From Pseudomonas sp. C1C7 (GTDB taxonomy: Bacteria; Pseudomonadota; Gammaproteobacteria; Pseudomonadales; Pseudomonadaceae), in contig NZ_JABFMP010000007.1 in NCBI RefSeq assembly GCF_013359595.1, positions 62,001-126,000 of the forward strand: a DNA stretch of 64,000 nt, read 5' to 3'. The first letter of the stretch is position 1. Every line of letters starts with the position of its first letter. Below the pieces are notes generated by a model, which did not search any database, was not told the DNA's origin, and worked only from the letters and a program-made list of their open reading frames with translations. The position numbers and the translations under genes were made by a program. This document shows positions 25,450 through 34,821 of the stretch, piece by piece.

Positions 25450-27033
25450 TTAGTTGCTGATAGCCAGAATGCTCGCCTGGTAAGCCCCGACAAACACGTC
25501 GAAATCACCCACCTCGTTCTGTTCCAGCGCAACCTGCTCCGCCAGCGAAGAACGCGCACGCTCTTCGAACGCTGCCTGAACGTCTGCCGGCAATGGCTCG
25601 CTGCGGAAAAACTCCGCATGGGCCTGGCTCTGGCGCAGGGAGAACTGGGCGAAGCTTTCCTTGTGCTCGGCCATCGCCGCCAGGACCTGGGCCGATGGTG
25701 TCAGGGACGGATCCTTGACCTTGGCCATCTGCGCATCCAATGCCTTGCTGTGGGCGTCGCCGCCGTGGCTTTGGTCCAGCAGCGCAGCCAATGGCGCGAT
25801 GCTTTCCAGCAACTGGCCTGCCCACTCTTTCAAGTCGACTGGCTGACCGTCGCGCTGCAGTTGCAGACCCGGACGACGACCTTCCTTGACCACGCTGAGG
25901 AAGTTCGAAGTGGCGTTGCCGCAGCTGGTGTTGGTCAGCAGCGGGCTGTCGTTCAGGGCGCAATACAGCAGGAAGGCATCGAGGAAACGCGATTCGGTGA
26001 TGTCGATGCCCATCGGCAGGAACGGGTTGATGTCCAGGCAGCGTACTTCGACGTACTGGATGCCACGGGCCATCAGGGCCTGGATCGGACGTTCGCCGGA
26101 ATAGGTCACGCGTTTGGGGCGAATGTTGGAGTAGTACTCGTTTTCGATCTGCAGGATGTTGGTGTTGAGCTGAACCCACTCACCGTCCTTGTGCGTGCCG
26201 ACTTCGACATACGGCGCGTAGGGCGTGGCCACCGCTTTGCGCAGGCTGTCGGTGTAGCTGACCAGATCGTTGTAGCAAGGCGTCAGGCCGGCCTGGGCGT
26301 TGGATTGATAACCCAGGTCGCTCATGCGCAGGCTGGTGGCATAGGGCAGATACAGGGTGTCCGGGTCCAGTTGCTCCAGCTGATGCGCACGACCACGCAG
26401 GAAGCCGGCGTCCAGGGCAGGCGATGCACCGAACAGGTACATCAGCAGCCAGCTGTAACGGCGGAAGTTGCGGATCAGGGCGATGTAGGACGACGACTGG
26501 AAGTCGCGGTCGGTGCCGACAAAACCTTCGGCCGACTTGAGCAGCGGCCAGAGTTTTTCCGGCAGGGAGAAGTTGTAGTGAATCCCGGCGATGCACTGCA
26601 TGGTCTTGCCGTAACGCAGGGCCAGGCCCTTGCGGTACACGTACTTGAGCTGCCCGATGTTGGAGGTGCCGTAGTAGGCGATCGGGATATCTTCCTCGGC
26701 CGGCAACGGGCACGGCATCGATGGACTCCACAGGTACTCGTTGCCGAGCTTGCTGTAGGCAAAGCGATGAATGCTGTCCAGGCTCGCCAGCGTATCGGCC
26801 GGATCGGTCAGGGCAGGGGTGATGAACTCCAGCAGCGACTCGGAGTAGTCGGTGGTGATCTGTTCATTGGTCAGCGCGGAACCCAGTTCTTCCGGGTGCG
26901 GCGTTTGCGCCAGGCGACCTTCGCCGGTCACGCGCAGGCATTCACGTTCGATGCCGTGAAGGCACTGTTCGAGCAGAGAGAGGTTAGCGCGCTCGCCGAG
27001 CAGGGCCAGGCGGCGGTTGAGAAGTTCGCTCAA
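25450..27033 (-). CDS. gshA: glutamate-cysteine ligase
   Basis: This gamma-proteobacterial (type 1) enzyme joins glutamate and cysteine with ATP, the first step of glutathione synthesis. A TTG at 27033 is chosen as start: it has AAGGA 7 bases upstream and yields [13 protein letters not shown], the expected N-terminus, whereas the GTG at 27048 has no ribosome site and its own codons contain the AAGGA. This gives 527 residues, close to E. coli GshA (518). Family landmarks are [46 protein letters not shown] and [17 protein letters not shown]. It draws on the cysteine pool fed by the neighbouring sulfur genes. Confidence 0.93.
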   Translation of the reverse strand: MSELLNRRLALLGERANLSLLEQCLHGIERECLRVTGEGRLAQTPHPEELGSALTNEQITTDYSESLLEFITPALTDPADTLASLDSIHRFAYSKLGNEYLWSPSMPCPLPAEEDIPIAYYGTSNIGQLKYVYRKGLALRYGKTMQCIAGIHYNFSLPEKLWPLLKSAEGFVGTDRDFQSSSYIALIRNFRRYSWLLMYLFGASPALDAGFLRGRAHQLEQLDPDTLYLPYATSLRMSDLGYQSNAQAGLTPCYNDLVSYTDSLRKAVATPYAPYVEVGTHKDGEWVQLNTNILQIENEYYSNIRPKRVTYSGERPIQALMARGIQYVEVRCLDINPFLPMGIDITESRFLDAFLLYCALNDSPLLTNTSCGNATSNFLSVVKEGRRPGLQLQRDGQPVDLKEWAGQLLESIAPLAALLDQSHGGDAHSKALDAQMAKVKDPSLTPSAQVLAAMAEHKESFAQFSLRQSQAHAEFFRSEPLPADVQAAFEERARSSLAEQVALEQNEVGDFDVFVGAYQASILAISN

Positions 27034-27155
27034 GTTGGATTCCTTCACGCGTCAGTCGCCCCAATATGGGGGTGGGCAAGACGGTCTACAAGGGTGAAGT
27101 TGAAACTGGCGTTTTCGCCTGGTTTTTGTCGCTATTGTTCAAATTTTGCACAGTT

Positions 27156-27252
27156 CCCTTGCAGGAGCCGAGCTTGCTCGCGATGCGGTGTGTCAGCCAA
27201 CACAATTGTCGTCTGATAATCCGCTATCGCGAGCAAGCTCGGCTCCTGCAGG
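27156..27252. repeat. REPIN, class C
   Basis: The arms 27156-27184 and 27225-27252 are inverted copies of gcaggagccgagcttgctcg, separated by 40 bases. It lies between the PaaI-type thioesterase stop and the gshA leader. Confidence 0.82.
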
Positions 27253-27295
27253 GAAAGGCACTGCGCCGAAATTAACTCAAATCGATGACGACTAG

Positions 27296-27679
27296 CTACA
27301 GGACAGCGAACGTGCCTTGTGCTTTTGCGACCAGTTTGTCGCCTTGCACGACGTCGGCCTCGACCACCAGGGTGCGGCGGCCCGGGTGGATCACCCGCGC
27401 CGTGCACATCACCTCGCCGTCGGCGACGGCGCGGATGTAGTTGATCTTGCACTCGATGGTTGCGCTCTGCTGGTCAAAGCCATGGCTGCTGGAGCAGGCC
27501 AGTCCCATGGCGATGTCCACCAGACTGAACAAGGCACCGCCGTGCAGCTTGCCGGCGCGATTGCGCAGCTCGGGTTCGAGCACCAGGGCCACTTGCGCCA
27601 CCCCGGTTTCCAGGCTGTGCAAGCGGCAGCCCAGCAGCTTGAAAAACGCGCTTTCGGTGTACCCGGCAGGGATATCCAT
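27296..27679 (-). CDS. PaaI-family hotdog thioesterase
   Basis: This 127-residue single hotdog-fold protein carries the PaaI-type helix motif GKLHGGALFSLVDIAMGLA (about residues 46-64), with HGG and a catalytic-type Asp. It probably hydrolyses acyl- or aryl-CoA thioesters; the substrate is not predictable. Its ATG overlaps the tex stop by one base (TGATG), so it is translationally coupled to tex. Confidence 0.87.
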   Translation of the reverse strand: MDIPAGYTESAFFKLLGCRLHSLETGVAQVALVLEPELRNRAGKLHGGALFSLVDIAMGLACSSSHGFDQQSATIECKINYIRAVADGEVMCTARVIHPGRRTLVVEADVVQGDKLVAKAQGTFAVL

Positions 27680-30003
27680 CAGCGCTTCTTCAACTGCTTG
27701 GCGTTGGCGAACAGCGAGGCCATGGCGTTGTTGGCCGGAGCCGCCGCCGTGGTTTCCTTGCGCGGTGCGTTGTTCTGCGACTGACGCGGCGCCGAGCCAG
27801 GACGCGCGCCACGGGCGCCATCGATTTTCTCGCCCGGGGTGTCGCTCATGCGCATCGACAGGCCCACGCGTTTGCGCGGAATGTCGACTTCCATGACCTT
27901 CACTTTCACCACGTCACCGGCCTTCACCGCTTCACGGGGATCCTTGATGAACTTCTCCGAAAGTGCAGAGATGTGCACCAAACCGTCCTGATGCACGCCG
28001 ATGTCGACGAATGCACCGAAGGCAGTCACGTTGGTCACCACGCCTTCGAGGATCATGCCCGGTTGCAGGTCCTTAAGGTCTTCGACGCCTTCCATGAACT
28101 CGGCGGTCTTGAACTCCGGACGCGGGTCGCGGCCCGGTTTTTCCAGTTCCTGAAGAATGTCGGTGACGGTCGGCAGGCCGAAGGTTTCGTCGGTGAATTT
28201 CTTCGGATCCAGGCGCTTGAGGAACGACGCGTCGCCAATCAGCGAGCGAATGTCGCGGTCGGTCTCGGCGGCGATACGTTGCACCAGCGGATAGGCTTCC
28301 GGGTGAACCGCGGAGGAGTCCAGCGGGTTCTCGCCGTTCATCACCCGCAGGAAGCCGGCGGCCTGTTCGAAAGTCTTCTCACCCAGACGCGCGACTTTCT
28401 TCAGGGCAGCACGGGTTTTGAAAGCGCCGTGTTCGTCGCGGTGGCTGACGATGTTCTGCGCCAGGGTCGCGTTGAGGCCGGAAATACGAGCCAGCAGTGC
28501 CACGGACGCGGTGTTCACGTCCACGCCCACGGCGTTCACGCAGTCTTCGACCACCGCGTCCAGGCCACGGGCCAGTTTCAGCTGCGACACGTCGTGCTGG
28601 TACTGGCCGACACCGATGGATTTCGGATCGATCTTCACCAGTTCCGCCAGCGGATCCTGCAGGCGGCGGGCAATCGACACCGCGCCACGGATCGACACGT
28701 CCAGGTCCGGGAATTCCTTGGCCGCCAGTTCCGACGCCGAGTACACCGATGCACCCGCCTCGGACACCATGACCTTGGTCATCTTCATGGCTGGATATTT
28801 TTTGATCAGTTCGATGGCCAGCTTGTCGGTTTCGCGGCTGGCGGTGCCGTTGCCGATGGCGATCAGGTCCACCGAATGCTTGGCGCACAGGGCGGCCAGG
28901 ATCGCGATGGTCTGGTCCCATTTGTTGTGCGGCACGTGCGGGTAAACGGTGGCGTGATCCAGCAGCTTGCCGGTGGCGTCGACCACTGCCACCTTGCAGC
29001 CGGTGCGCAGGCCAGGGTCCAGGCCCAGGGTGGCGCGCGGGCCGGCCGGAGCGGACAGCAGCAGGTCGTGCAGGTTGTGGGCGAAAACGTTGATCGCCTC
29101 GGTTTCCGCGCCGTCACGCAGCTCGCCCAGCAGGTCGGTTTCCAGGTGGGTGTAGAGCTTGACCTTCCAGGTCCAGCGCACCACTTCGCCCAGCCACTTG
29201 TCGGCCGGACGGTTCTGATTCTGGATGCCCACGTGCTGGCCGATCATGCCTTCGCACGGGTGCATGGTGCCCGGCAGTTCATCGCCGACTTTCAGCGCAG
29301 AGCTGAGAATGCCTTCGTTGCGGCCACGGAAAATCGCCAGGGCGCGGTGCGACGGCATGGTTTTCAACGGTTCGTCGTGTTCGAAGTAGTCGCGGAACTT
29401 GGCGCCTTCCTCTTCCTTGCCGGCAATCACGCGGGCACTGAGGGTGGCTTCCTGCTTGAGGAAGTTGCGCAGCTTGTCCAAGAGGCTTGCGTCTTCGGCG
29501 AAGCGCTCCATCAGGATGTACTTGGAGCCTTCGAGGGCGGCCTTCACGTCAGCGACGCCTTTGTCGGCGTTGACGAAGCGCGCGGCTTCGGTTTCCGGGG
29601 AAAGATTCGGGTCGTTGAACAGGCCGTCGGCCAACTCGCCAAGGCCGGCTTCCAGGGCGATCTGGCCCTTGGTGCGGCGTTTTTGCTTGTACGGCAGGTA
29701 CAGGTCTTCGAGGCGGGTCTTGGTGTCGGCGAGCTTGATGTCGCGTTCCAGCTGCGGGGTCAGCTTGCCTTGCTCTTCGATGCTGGCCAGGATGCTGATG
29801 CGCCGTTCGTCGAGTTCTCGCAGGTAGCGCAGACGCTCTTCCAGATGACGCAGCTGGGTGTCATCGAGGCTGCCGGTGACTTCTTTCCGGTAACGGGCGA
29901 TGAAGGGAACGGTAGAGCCTTCATCGAGTAGCGCGACGGCCGCTTCGACCTGTTGCGGGCGTACGCCGAGTTCTTCGGCGATGCGGCTGTTGATGCTGTC
30001 CAT
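27679..30003 (-). CDS. tex: transcription accessory protein Tex
   Basis: This 774-residue nucleic-acid-binding protein starts at the ATG at 30003 ([13 protein letters not shown]), with AGGTGG 4 bases upstream. Domain order is an N-terminal helical region, a YqgF/RNase H-like domain near residues 325-430 ([20 protein letters not shown]), helix-hairpin-helix motifs near 490-560 ([19 protein letters not shown]) and a C-terminal S1 RNA-binding domain near 645-720 ([21 protein letters not shown]). A basic low-complexity tail follows. Tex is essential in some bacteria and affects transcription of virulence genes; its mechanism is not settled. The 5' leader may be long and contains a candidate terminator. 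Confidence 0.95.
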   Translation of the reverse strand: MDSINSRIAEELGVRPQQVEAAVALLDEGSTVPFIARYRKEVTGSLDDTQLRHLEERLRYLRELDERRISILASIEEQGKLTPQLERDIKLADTKTRLEDLYLPYKQKRRTKGQIALEAGLGELADGLFNDPNLSPETEAARFVNADKGVADVKAALEGSKYILMERFAEDASLLDKLRNFLKQEATLSARVIAGKEEEGAKFRDYFEHDEPLKTMPSHRALAIFRGRNEGILSSALKVGDELPGTMHPCEGMIGQHVGIQNQNRPADKWLGEVVRWTWKVKLYTHLETDLLGELRDGAETEAINVFAHNLHDLLLSAPAGPRATLGLDPGLRTGCKVAVVDATGKLLDHATVYPHVPHNKWDQTIAILAALCAKHSVDLIAIGNGTASRETDKLAIELIKKYPAMKMTKVMVSEAGASVYSASELAAKEFPDLDVSIRGAVSIARRLQDPLAELVKIDPKSIGVGQYQHDVSQLKLARGLDAVVEDCVNAVGVDVNTASVALLARISGLNATLAQNIVSHRDEHGAFKTRAALKKVARLGEKTFEQAAGFLRVMNGENPLDSSAVHPEAYPLVQRIAAETDRDIRSLIGDASFLKRLDPKKFTDETFGLPTVTDILQELEKPGRDPRPEFKTAEFMEGVEDLKDLQPGMILEGVVTNVTAFGAFVDIGVHQDGLVHISALSEKFIKDPREAVKAGDVVKVKVMEVDIPRKRVGLSMRMSDTPGEKIDGARGARPGSAPRQSQNNAPRKETTAAAPANNAMASLFANAKQLKKR

Positions 30004-30364
30004 AAAACCACCTGACAAATTGTGAAAGCAGGCTCGCAGGCGCGACATAGGGCCTTGGCGAGTCTGGTTGAGCGGCCTGGCCTGCGCCGCTGCCTGGATC
30101 AAAAGGTATCCCGTTGACCCGTGAAATCGAACAATTACTGCCGGTGCCATGAAAAATAAAAAGCGGCCACCGGGGGTAACGATCAGACGTTGCCTGACAC
30201 AAAAGGCCGCGCATTATAACCAGCGTTGCGGCCTTCGGGGGGCTCGCAGAGCCCGGGCGGTATGCCCGGATTCCTGGCGGTGAAGGAAAAATCTGCTAAC
30301 AATGCACACGGTGCGTATAACGGCAGCTACGCCATAATGCGCGCCGAGCTAAAAGGAGCATCCA
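30004..30364. other. 361-base divergent tex / ompR intergenic region
   Basis: This gap holds both promoters. On the minus strand a TATAAT hexamer lies at 30218-30213, about 210 bases before the tex ATG, with a poor -35. On the plus strand a CATAAT at 30333-30338 could serve ompR, and AAGGAG precedes the ompR ATG. The proposed tex leader contains GCGGCC/GGCCGC arms followed by a T-run (finding). A GC-rich pair of short repeats (cagagcccggg region) lies at 30245-30270. Confidence 0.6.
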
Positions 30365-31105
30365 ATGAGCAGCACTGCAAACATTGCTGAAGGCGAAAAA
30401 ATTCTTATTGTTGACGACGATCCGGGCCTCAGCAGCCTGCTGGAGCGTTTTTTCGTCAGCAAGGGCTACCGCGCCCGTGCCGTACCGAACACTGAACAAA
30501 TGGATCGCCTGCTGGCGCGTGAAGTGTTCAACCTGGTCGTCCTCGACCTGATGCTGCCCGGCGAAGACGGCCTGACCGCATGCCGCCGCCTGCGCAGCGC
30601 GAACAACCAGATTCCGATCATCATGCTGACCGCCAAGGGCGACGAGCTGAGCCGTATCAAGGGCCTGGAACTGGGCGCCGACGATTACCTGGCCAAGCCG
30701 TTCAACCCCGACGAGCTGATGGCCCGTGTCAAAGCCGTCCTGCGTCGTCAGTCGGCACCGGTGCCGGGCGCGCCGGGCAGCGAAGACGAAAGCGTGACCT
30801 TCGGTGACTACGAACTGTCCCTGGCTACCCGCGAGCTCAAGCGCGGCGAAGAAGTGCATATGCTCACCACCGGTGAGTTCGCGGTCCTCAAGGCGCTGGT
30901 CATGAACGCCCGCCAGCCGCTGACCCGCGACAAGCTGATGAACCTGGCCCGTGGCCGCGAATGGGATGCCCTGGAGCGTTCCATCGACGTGCAGATTTCC
31001 CGTCTGCGCCGGATGATCGAACCCGATCCATCCAAACCGCGTTACATCCAGACCGTCTGGGGCGTGGGTTATGTGTTCGTTCCGGATGGCACCGCCACCA
31101 AGTGA
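30365..31105 (+). CDS. ompR: osmolarity response regulator OmpR
   Basis: This 246-residue response regulator has a receiver domain (acidic pocket VDDDP at 16-20, phospho-accepting D61 in VVLDLMLPG, Lys in AKPFNPDEL) and a C-terminal winged-helix DNA-binding domain (about 145-240, ending in QTVWGVGYVFVPDG). High similarity to enterobacterial OmpR is evident in SKGYRARAVPN and EQMDRLL. AAGGAG lies 7 bases before the ATG. It is followed by the kinase gene envZ after 111 bases that contain an inverted repeat. Confidence 0.93.
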   Translation: MSSTANIAEGEKILIVDDDPGLSSLLERFFVSKGYRARAVPNTEQMDRLLAREVFNLVVLDLMLPGEDGLTACRRLRSANNQIPIIMLTAKGDELSRIKGLELGADDYLAKPFNPDELMARVKAVLRRQSAPVPGAPGSEDESVTFGDYELSLATRELKRGEEVHMLTTGEFAVLKALVMNARQPLTRDKLMNLARGREWDALERSIDVQISRLRRMIEPDPSKPRYIQTVWGVGYVFVPDGTATK

Positions 31106-31216
31106 TCGACCCATTGCAGGAGCGGGTCGGCGGACAGGTCTGATGACCTTGGCCGCAGACTCGCGACCCGCAATATGCGAGCATCGCTCGTTCCTGCAAG
31201 TGTGTAGCGCCTACCC

Positions 31217-32530
31217 ATGAAAACCCCGGTTTGGTTCCCCCAGAGTTTCTTCTCCCGCACCCTTTGGCTGGTGCTCATCGTCGTTCTGTTCTCCAAGGCA
31301 CTGACCCTGGTTTATCTGCTGATGAACGAGGACGTGCTGGTGGACCGCCAATACAGCCACGGCGTCGCCCTGACGCTGCGCGCCTATTGGGCAGCCGACG
31401 AAAACAACCGCGACAAGATTGCCGAAGCCGCGACCCTGATCCGGGTGGTGGGCGCCGGCGTGCCGGAGGGTGAGCAACACTGGCCGTACAGCGAGATCTA
31501 CCAGCGGCAGATGCAGGCCGAACTGGGTGCCGACACCGAGGTGCGATTGCGCATGCACACGCCACCGGCCTTGTGGGTACGGGCGCCGAGCCTGGGTGAC
31601 GGGTGGATGAAGGTGCCGCTGTACCCGCATCCGCTGCGGGGTCAGAAAATCTGGAACGTGCTGGGCTGGTTCCTGGCGATCGGGCTGCTGTCCACGGCGT
31701 CGGCGTGGATCTTTGTCAGCCAGCTCAACCAACCGTTGAAGCGCCTGGTCTATGCAGCGCGGCAACTCGGCCAGGGCCGCAGTGTGCGACTGCCGATCAG
31801 CGATACGCCCAGCGAAATGACCGAGGTGTATCGCGCCTTCAACCAGATGGCCGAAGACGTCGAACAGGCCGGGCGCGAGCGTGAGCTGATGCTGGCGGGG
31901 GTGTCTCATGACCTGCGAACGCCGCTGACCCGCTTGCGTCTGTCACTGGAGCTGATGGGCGATCGCACCGACCTGACCGACGACATGGTCCGCGACATTG
32001 AAGACATGGACGCGATCCTCGACCAGTTCCTGGCCTTCATCCGCGACGGTCGCGATGAGTCGGTGGAGGAGGTGGACCTGAGCGATCTGGTCCGGGAAGT
32101 GGCTGCGCCGTTCAACCAGAACGAAGAGAAAGTGCACTTGCGCCTGGAGCCGATCCAGCCGTTTCCATTGCGTCGGGTGTCGATGAAGCGGTTGCTGAAC
32201 AACCTGATCGGCAACGCACTTCATCACGCGGGCAGCGGCGTGGAAGTGGCGGCCTATGTTTCCGGCGACACCGCCGCTCCCTATGTGGTGCTGAGCGTCA
32301 TGGACCGTGGCGCCGGGATCGATCCGGCGGAGCTGGAGGCGATCTTCAACCCCTTCACCCGCGGCGACCGGGCACGAGGCGGCAAAGGCACCGGACTGGG
32401 GCTGGCGATCGTCAAGCGGATCGCCTCGATGCATGGCGGGAATGTCGAGCTGCGCAACCGCTCCGGTGGCGGGCTGGAAGCGCGGGTGAGGTTGCCACTG
32501 GGATTGATGTTGCCGCGCGATGCGGTTTAA
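31217..32530 (+). CDS. envZ: sensor histidine kinase EnvZ
   Basis: This 437-residue inner-membrane kinase partners OmpR. Transmembrane helices lie near residues 12-35 and 150-172, enclosing a ~110-residue periplasmic domain. A HAMP domain (QLNQPLKRLVYAARQL) follows, then the phospho-accepting H231 in GVSHDLRTPLTRLR and an ATPase domain with N (LLNNLIGNALHHA), G1 (DRGAGIDP) and GTGLGLAIVKR boxes. The stop lies 5 bases before a REPIN. Confidence 0.92.
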   Translation: MKTPVWFPQSFFSRTLWLVLIVVLFSKALTLVYLLMNEDVLVDRQYSHGVALTLRAYWAADENNRDKIAEAATLIRVVGAGVPEGEQHWPYSEIYQRQMQAELGADTEVRLRMHTPPALWVRAPSLGDGWMKVPLYPHPLRGQKIWNVLGWFLAIGLLSTASAWIFVSQLNQPLKRLVYAARQLGQGRSVRLPISDTPSEMTEVYRAFNQMAEDVEQAGRERELMLAGVSHDLRTPLTRLRLSLELMGDRTDLTDDMVRDIEDMDAILDQFLAFIRDGRDESVEEVDLSDLVREVAAPFNQNEEKVHLRLEPIQPFPLRRVSMKRLLNNLIGNALHHAGSGVEVAAYVSGDTAAPYVVLSVMDRGAGIDPAELEAIFNPFTRGDRARGGKGTGLGLAIVKRIASMHGGNVELRNRSGGGLEARVRLPLGLMLPRDAV

Positions 32531-32535
32531 CCGCT

Positions 32536-32613
32536 AAAAGATCGCAGCCTTCGACAGCTCCTACAGGGAGACGCGGATCCCCATGTAGGAGCTGCCGCAG
32601 GCTGCGATCTTTT
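32536..32613. repeat. REPIN, class A, wedged between two convergent stops
   Basis: The arms 32536-32565 and 32584-32613 pair with two mismatches. The element starts 5 bases after the envZ stop and ends 4 bases before the rimK stop, so it fills the whole convergent gap. Confidence 0.85.
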
Positions 32614-32617
32614 GCTT

Positions 32618-33523
32618 TTATCCTTTGCCTTTGGTCCGGGTCATATTCGGCCCGCCATTCTTCTCCAAATGCTCAATGATGATCCCCGCCACGTTCTTGC
32701 CGGTGGTGGTCTCGATCCCCTCCAGACCCGGCGACGAATTCACTTCCATCACCAGCGGCCCATGATTGGAGCGCAGGATATCCACGCCCGCCACCGTCAG
32801 CCCCATGACCTTCGCCGCGCGCAAGGCGGTCATGCGTTCTTCCGGGGTGATCTTGATCAGGCTGGCGCTGCCGCCGCGATGCAGGTTGGAACGAAACTCG
32901 CCCGGCTTGGCCTGGCGCTTCATCGCGGCAATCACCTTGTCGCCCACCACGAAGCAGCGAATGTCGGCGCCGCCGGCTTCCTTGATGTACTCCTGCACCA
33001 TGATGTTCTGCTTGAGGCCCATGAACGCCTCGATCACCGATTCCGCCGCGGTGGCGGTTTCGCACAGCACCACGCCAATGCCCTGAGTGCCTTCCAGCAC
33101 CTTGATCACCAGCGGCGCGCCGTTGACCATCGCGATCAGGTCGGGAATGTCGTCGGGGGAGTGGGCGAAACCGGTGACCGGCAGGCCGATGCCGCGCCGT
33201 GACAGCAGTTGCAGCGAACGCAGCTTGTCCCGCGAGCGAGCGATGGCCACCGATTCATTGAGCGGGAACACGCCCATCATTTCGAACTGGCGCAACACCG
33301 CGCAGCCATAAAAGGTCACGGACGCACCGATCCGTGGAATCACCGCGTCGAAGCCTTCCAGCGGTTTGCCGCGATAGTGGATCTGCGGCTTGTGGCTGGC
33401 GATGTTCATGTAGGCACGAAGGGTATCGACCACCACCATTTCATGGCCGCGTTCGGTACCGGCTTCGACCAGGCGGCGGGTGGAATACAGACGCGGGTTA
33501 CGCGACAGCACAGCGATCTTCAT
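32618..33523 (-). CDS. rimK: ribosomal protein S6 glutamyl ligase RimK
   Basis: This 301-residue ATP-grasp enzyme adds glutamate residues to the C-terminus of ribosomal protein S6, altering the proteome in P. fluorescens. Landmarks are the N-terminal [17 protein letters not shown], the ATP-grasp lysine and acidic segments [16 protein letters not shown] and [14 protein letters not shown] (metal-binding E/N). Its ATG overlaps the rimB stop by 4 bases (ATGA), so the two are translationally coupled. Confidence 0.93.
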   Translation of the reverse strand: MKIAVLSRNPRLYSTRRLVEAGTERGHEMVVVDTLRAYMNIASHKPQIHYRGKPLEGFDAVIPRIGASVTFYGCAVLRQFEMMGVFPLNESVAIARSRDKLRSLQLLSRRGIGLPVTGFAHSPDDIPDLIAMVNGAPLVIKVLEGTQGIGVVLCETATAAESVIEAFMGLKQNIMVQEYIKEAGGADIRCFVVGDKVIAAMKRQAKPGEFRSNLHRGGSASLIKITPEERMTALRAAKVMGLTVAGVDILRSNHGPLVMEVNSSPGLEGIETTTGKNVAGIIIEHLEKNGGPNMTRTKGKG

Positions 33524-33999
33524 GCAACACCTGTGGAAGAGGTAGATACCGGGAACACCGGCTTGTCTTGAATGTATTTAATGCCTGGATTGACCACCAG
33601 CTGGCCGTCGATCAAGGCTTTGGAACCCAGTAGCAGGCGATAACGCATGGACTTGCGGCAGGCGAGGGTGAACTCGACCCGCCAGACCCGATCACCGAGG
33701 GCGAGCGTGGTGCTGATCACGTATCGCACCTGCGCATGACCGTTGGAGCTTTTAATGGTTTTTTTCGTCACCAGCGGCGCTTCGCAGCGGCGGTGACGCA
33801 GTTGCACCACCGTGCCCAGGTGCGCGGTGAAGCGCACCCACTGCTCGCCATCGCGCTCGAACACCTCGATGTCGGTGGCATGCAGGCTGGAAGTGCTGGC
33901 GCCGGTGTCGATTTTTGCGCGAAGGCCCGCGACTCCCAGATCCGGGAGCGCCACCCACTCGCGCAGACCGACAACGGTCAAATGATCAAATGTCTTCAA
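33520..33999 (-). CDS. rimB: RimB, retropepsin-like aspartic protease
   Basis: This 159-residue protein of the putative ATP-dependent zinc protease/retropepsin-like family carries the aspartyl motif DTGAST at 31-36 and a C-terminal [10 protein letters not shown] flap region. In P. fluorescens the rimABK locus encodes RimB as a protease acting with the S6-modifying RimK. The start is a TTG at 33999 giving [11 protein letters not shown]; no in-frame ATG lies nearby. The TTG overlaps the stop of a short upstream ORF (34146-33996), suggesting coupling. Confidence 0.85.
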   Translation of the reverse strand: MKTFDHLTVVGLREWVALPDLGVAGLRAKIDTGASTSSLHATDIEVFERDGEQWVRFTAHLGTVVQLRHRRCEAPLVTKKTIKSSNGHAQVRYVISTTLALGDRVWRVEFTLACRKSMRYRLLLGSKALIDGQLVVNPGIKYIQDKPVFPVSTSSTGVA

Positions 34000-34146
34000 A
34001 ATTGTTCAACCGGTAGAAACCGCGGTGGCCACAGGCGGCCGATTTCGCGGTATTCACGCAGAATAATGGTTAAAAGGCGACAGATATCTACGGCCCCGAT
34101 TTCCAGTATTCCAAGGAGGTTAGGAAATGTCGGCATTCTAATCCGG
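33996..34146 (-). CDS. candidate short gene overlapping rimB (possible rimA)
   Basis: A 46-codon frame begins with ATG at 34146 (MPTFPNLLGILEIGAVDICR), ends EQF and stops with TGA at 33996. That stop overlaps the rimB TTG start, as in translationally coupled operons. No convincing ribosome site precedes the ATG, and the frame stays open upstream to a stop at 34207, so an alternative start is possible. The P. fluorescens rim operon is known to begin with a small gene, rimA, but I cannot compare its sequence here. Coding status is uncertain. Confidence 0.35.
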
Positions 34147-34214
34147 GGGCACTTAATTCTTGGTACGACAGAACGGTAGTACAGTTCACCAATATTTCAG
34201 AACGAGGAAATCCC

Positions 34215-34619
34215 ATGGCACAAAAAAGCGAAGAGGACGACAAAGTCCGCCTCGATAAATGGTTATGGGCGGCGCGCTTCTACAAGACCCGTGCCCTGGC
34301 CAAGGCGGCGATCGAAAGCGGCAAGGTGCATCACCGTGGCGAGCGCTGCAAGCCGGGCAAGGAGCCGCGCATCGGCGATGAGTTCGAGATCCGCACCGGT
34401 TTCGATGAGCGCACGGTAGTCGTCCAGGCGCTGTCGATCGTGCGTCGGGGCGCGCCGGAAGCACAGACGCTGTACGCCGAGACCGAAGCCAGCATCGCCA
34501 AACGCGAGGCCGCAGCCGCCCAGCGCAAGGCCGGCGCCCTGGGTGTAAGCACCGATGGCAAGCCGAGCAAGAAGCAGCGGCGCGACCTGTTCAAGTTTCG
34601 CGGCAGCAGCAACGAGTAG
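34215..34619 (+). CDS. hslR: heat shock protein 15, S4-domain RNA-binding protein
   Basis: This 134-residue protein has an N-terminal S4 domain (about residues 10-70: VRLDKWLWAARFYKTRALAKAAIESGKV) and a basic C-terminal tail (KQRRDLFKFRG). Hsp15 recognises stalled 50S subunits carrying nascent chains and helps recycle them. AACGAGGAAA lies just before the ATG. It precedes hslO (Hsp33), the heat-shock arrangement also seen in E. coli, although a 200-base gap separates the two here. Confidence 0.9.
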   Translation: MAQKSEEDDKVRLDKWLWAARFYKTRALAKAAIESGKVHHRGERCKPGKEPRIGDEFEIRTGFDERTVVVQALSIVRRGAPEAQTLYAETEASIAKREAAAAQRKAGALGVSTDGKPSKKQRRDLFKFRGSSNE

Positions 34620-34821
34620 TGACAATTAGGGCACTTCGTCCGGGGCCGACTTGCAATTGCCCGGGCGAGTAACCATATCGGGGGATTCCCCGACGTCACA
34701 GCGAGCCTGTTAAATAGCCGCTCGTCGAAAATCGCTACAGCATCCGACCCCATGGGCCATAAAGAGGGCCTACGGCGTCAGAGGCGTTGAACCCTTTTTT
34801 ACCATTCAGATACCCAGACTT

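Noticed and set aside
27973-29931. A 652-codon plus-strand frame opposite tex
   Set aside because: Shadow of a well-conserved gene; no ribosome site or family resemblance.
34126-34151. A perfect ribosome site AAGGAGG followed by ATG and only four codons (MSAF stop) on the plus strand before hslR
   Set aside because: Too short to be a gene; perhaps a chance match or a leader peptide, with no further evidence.
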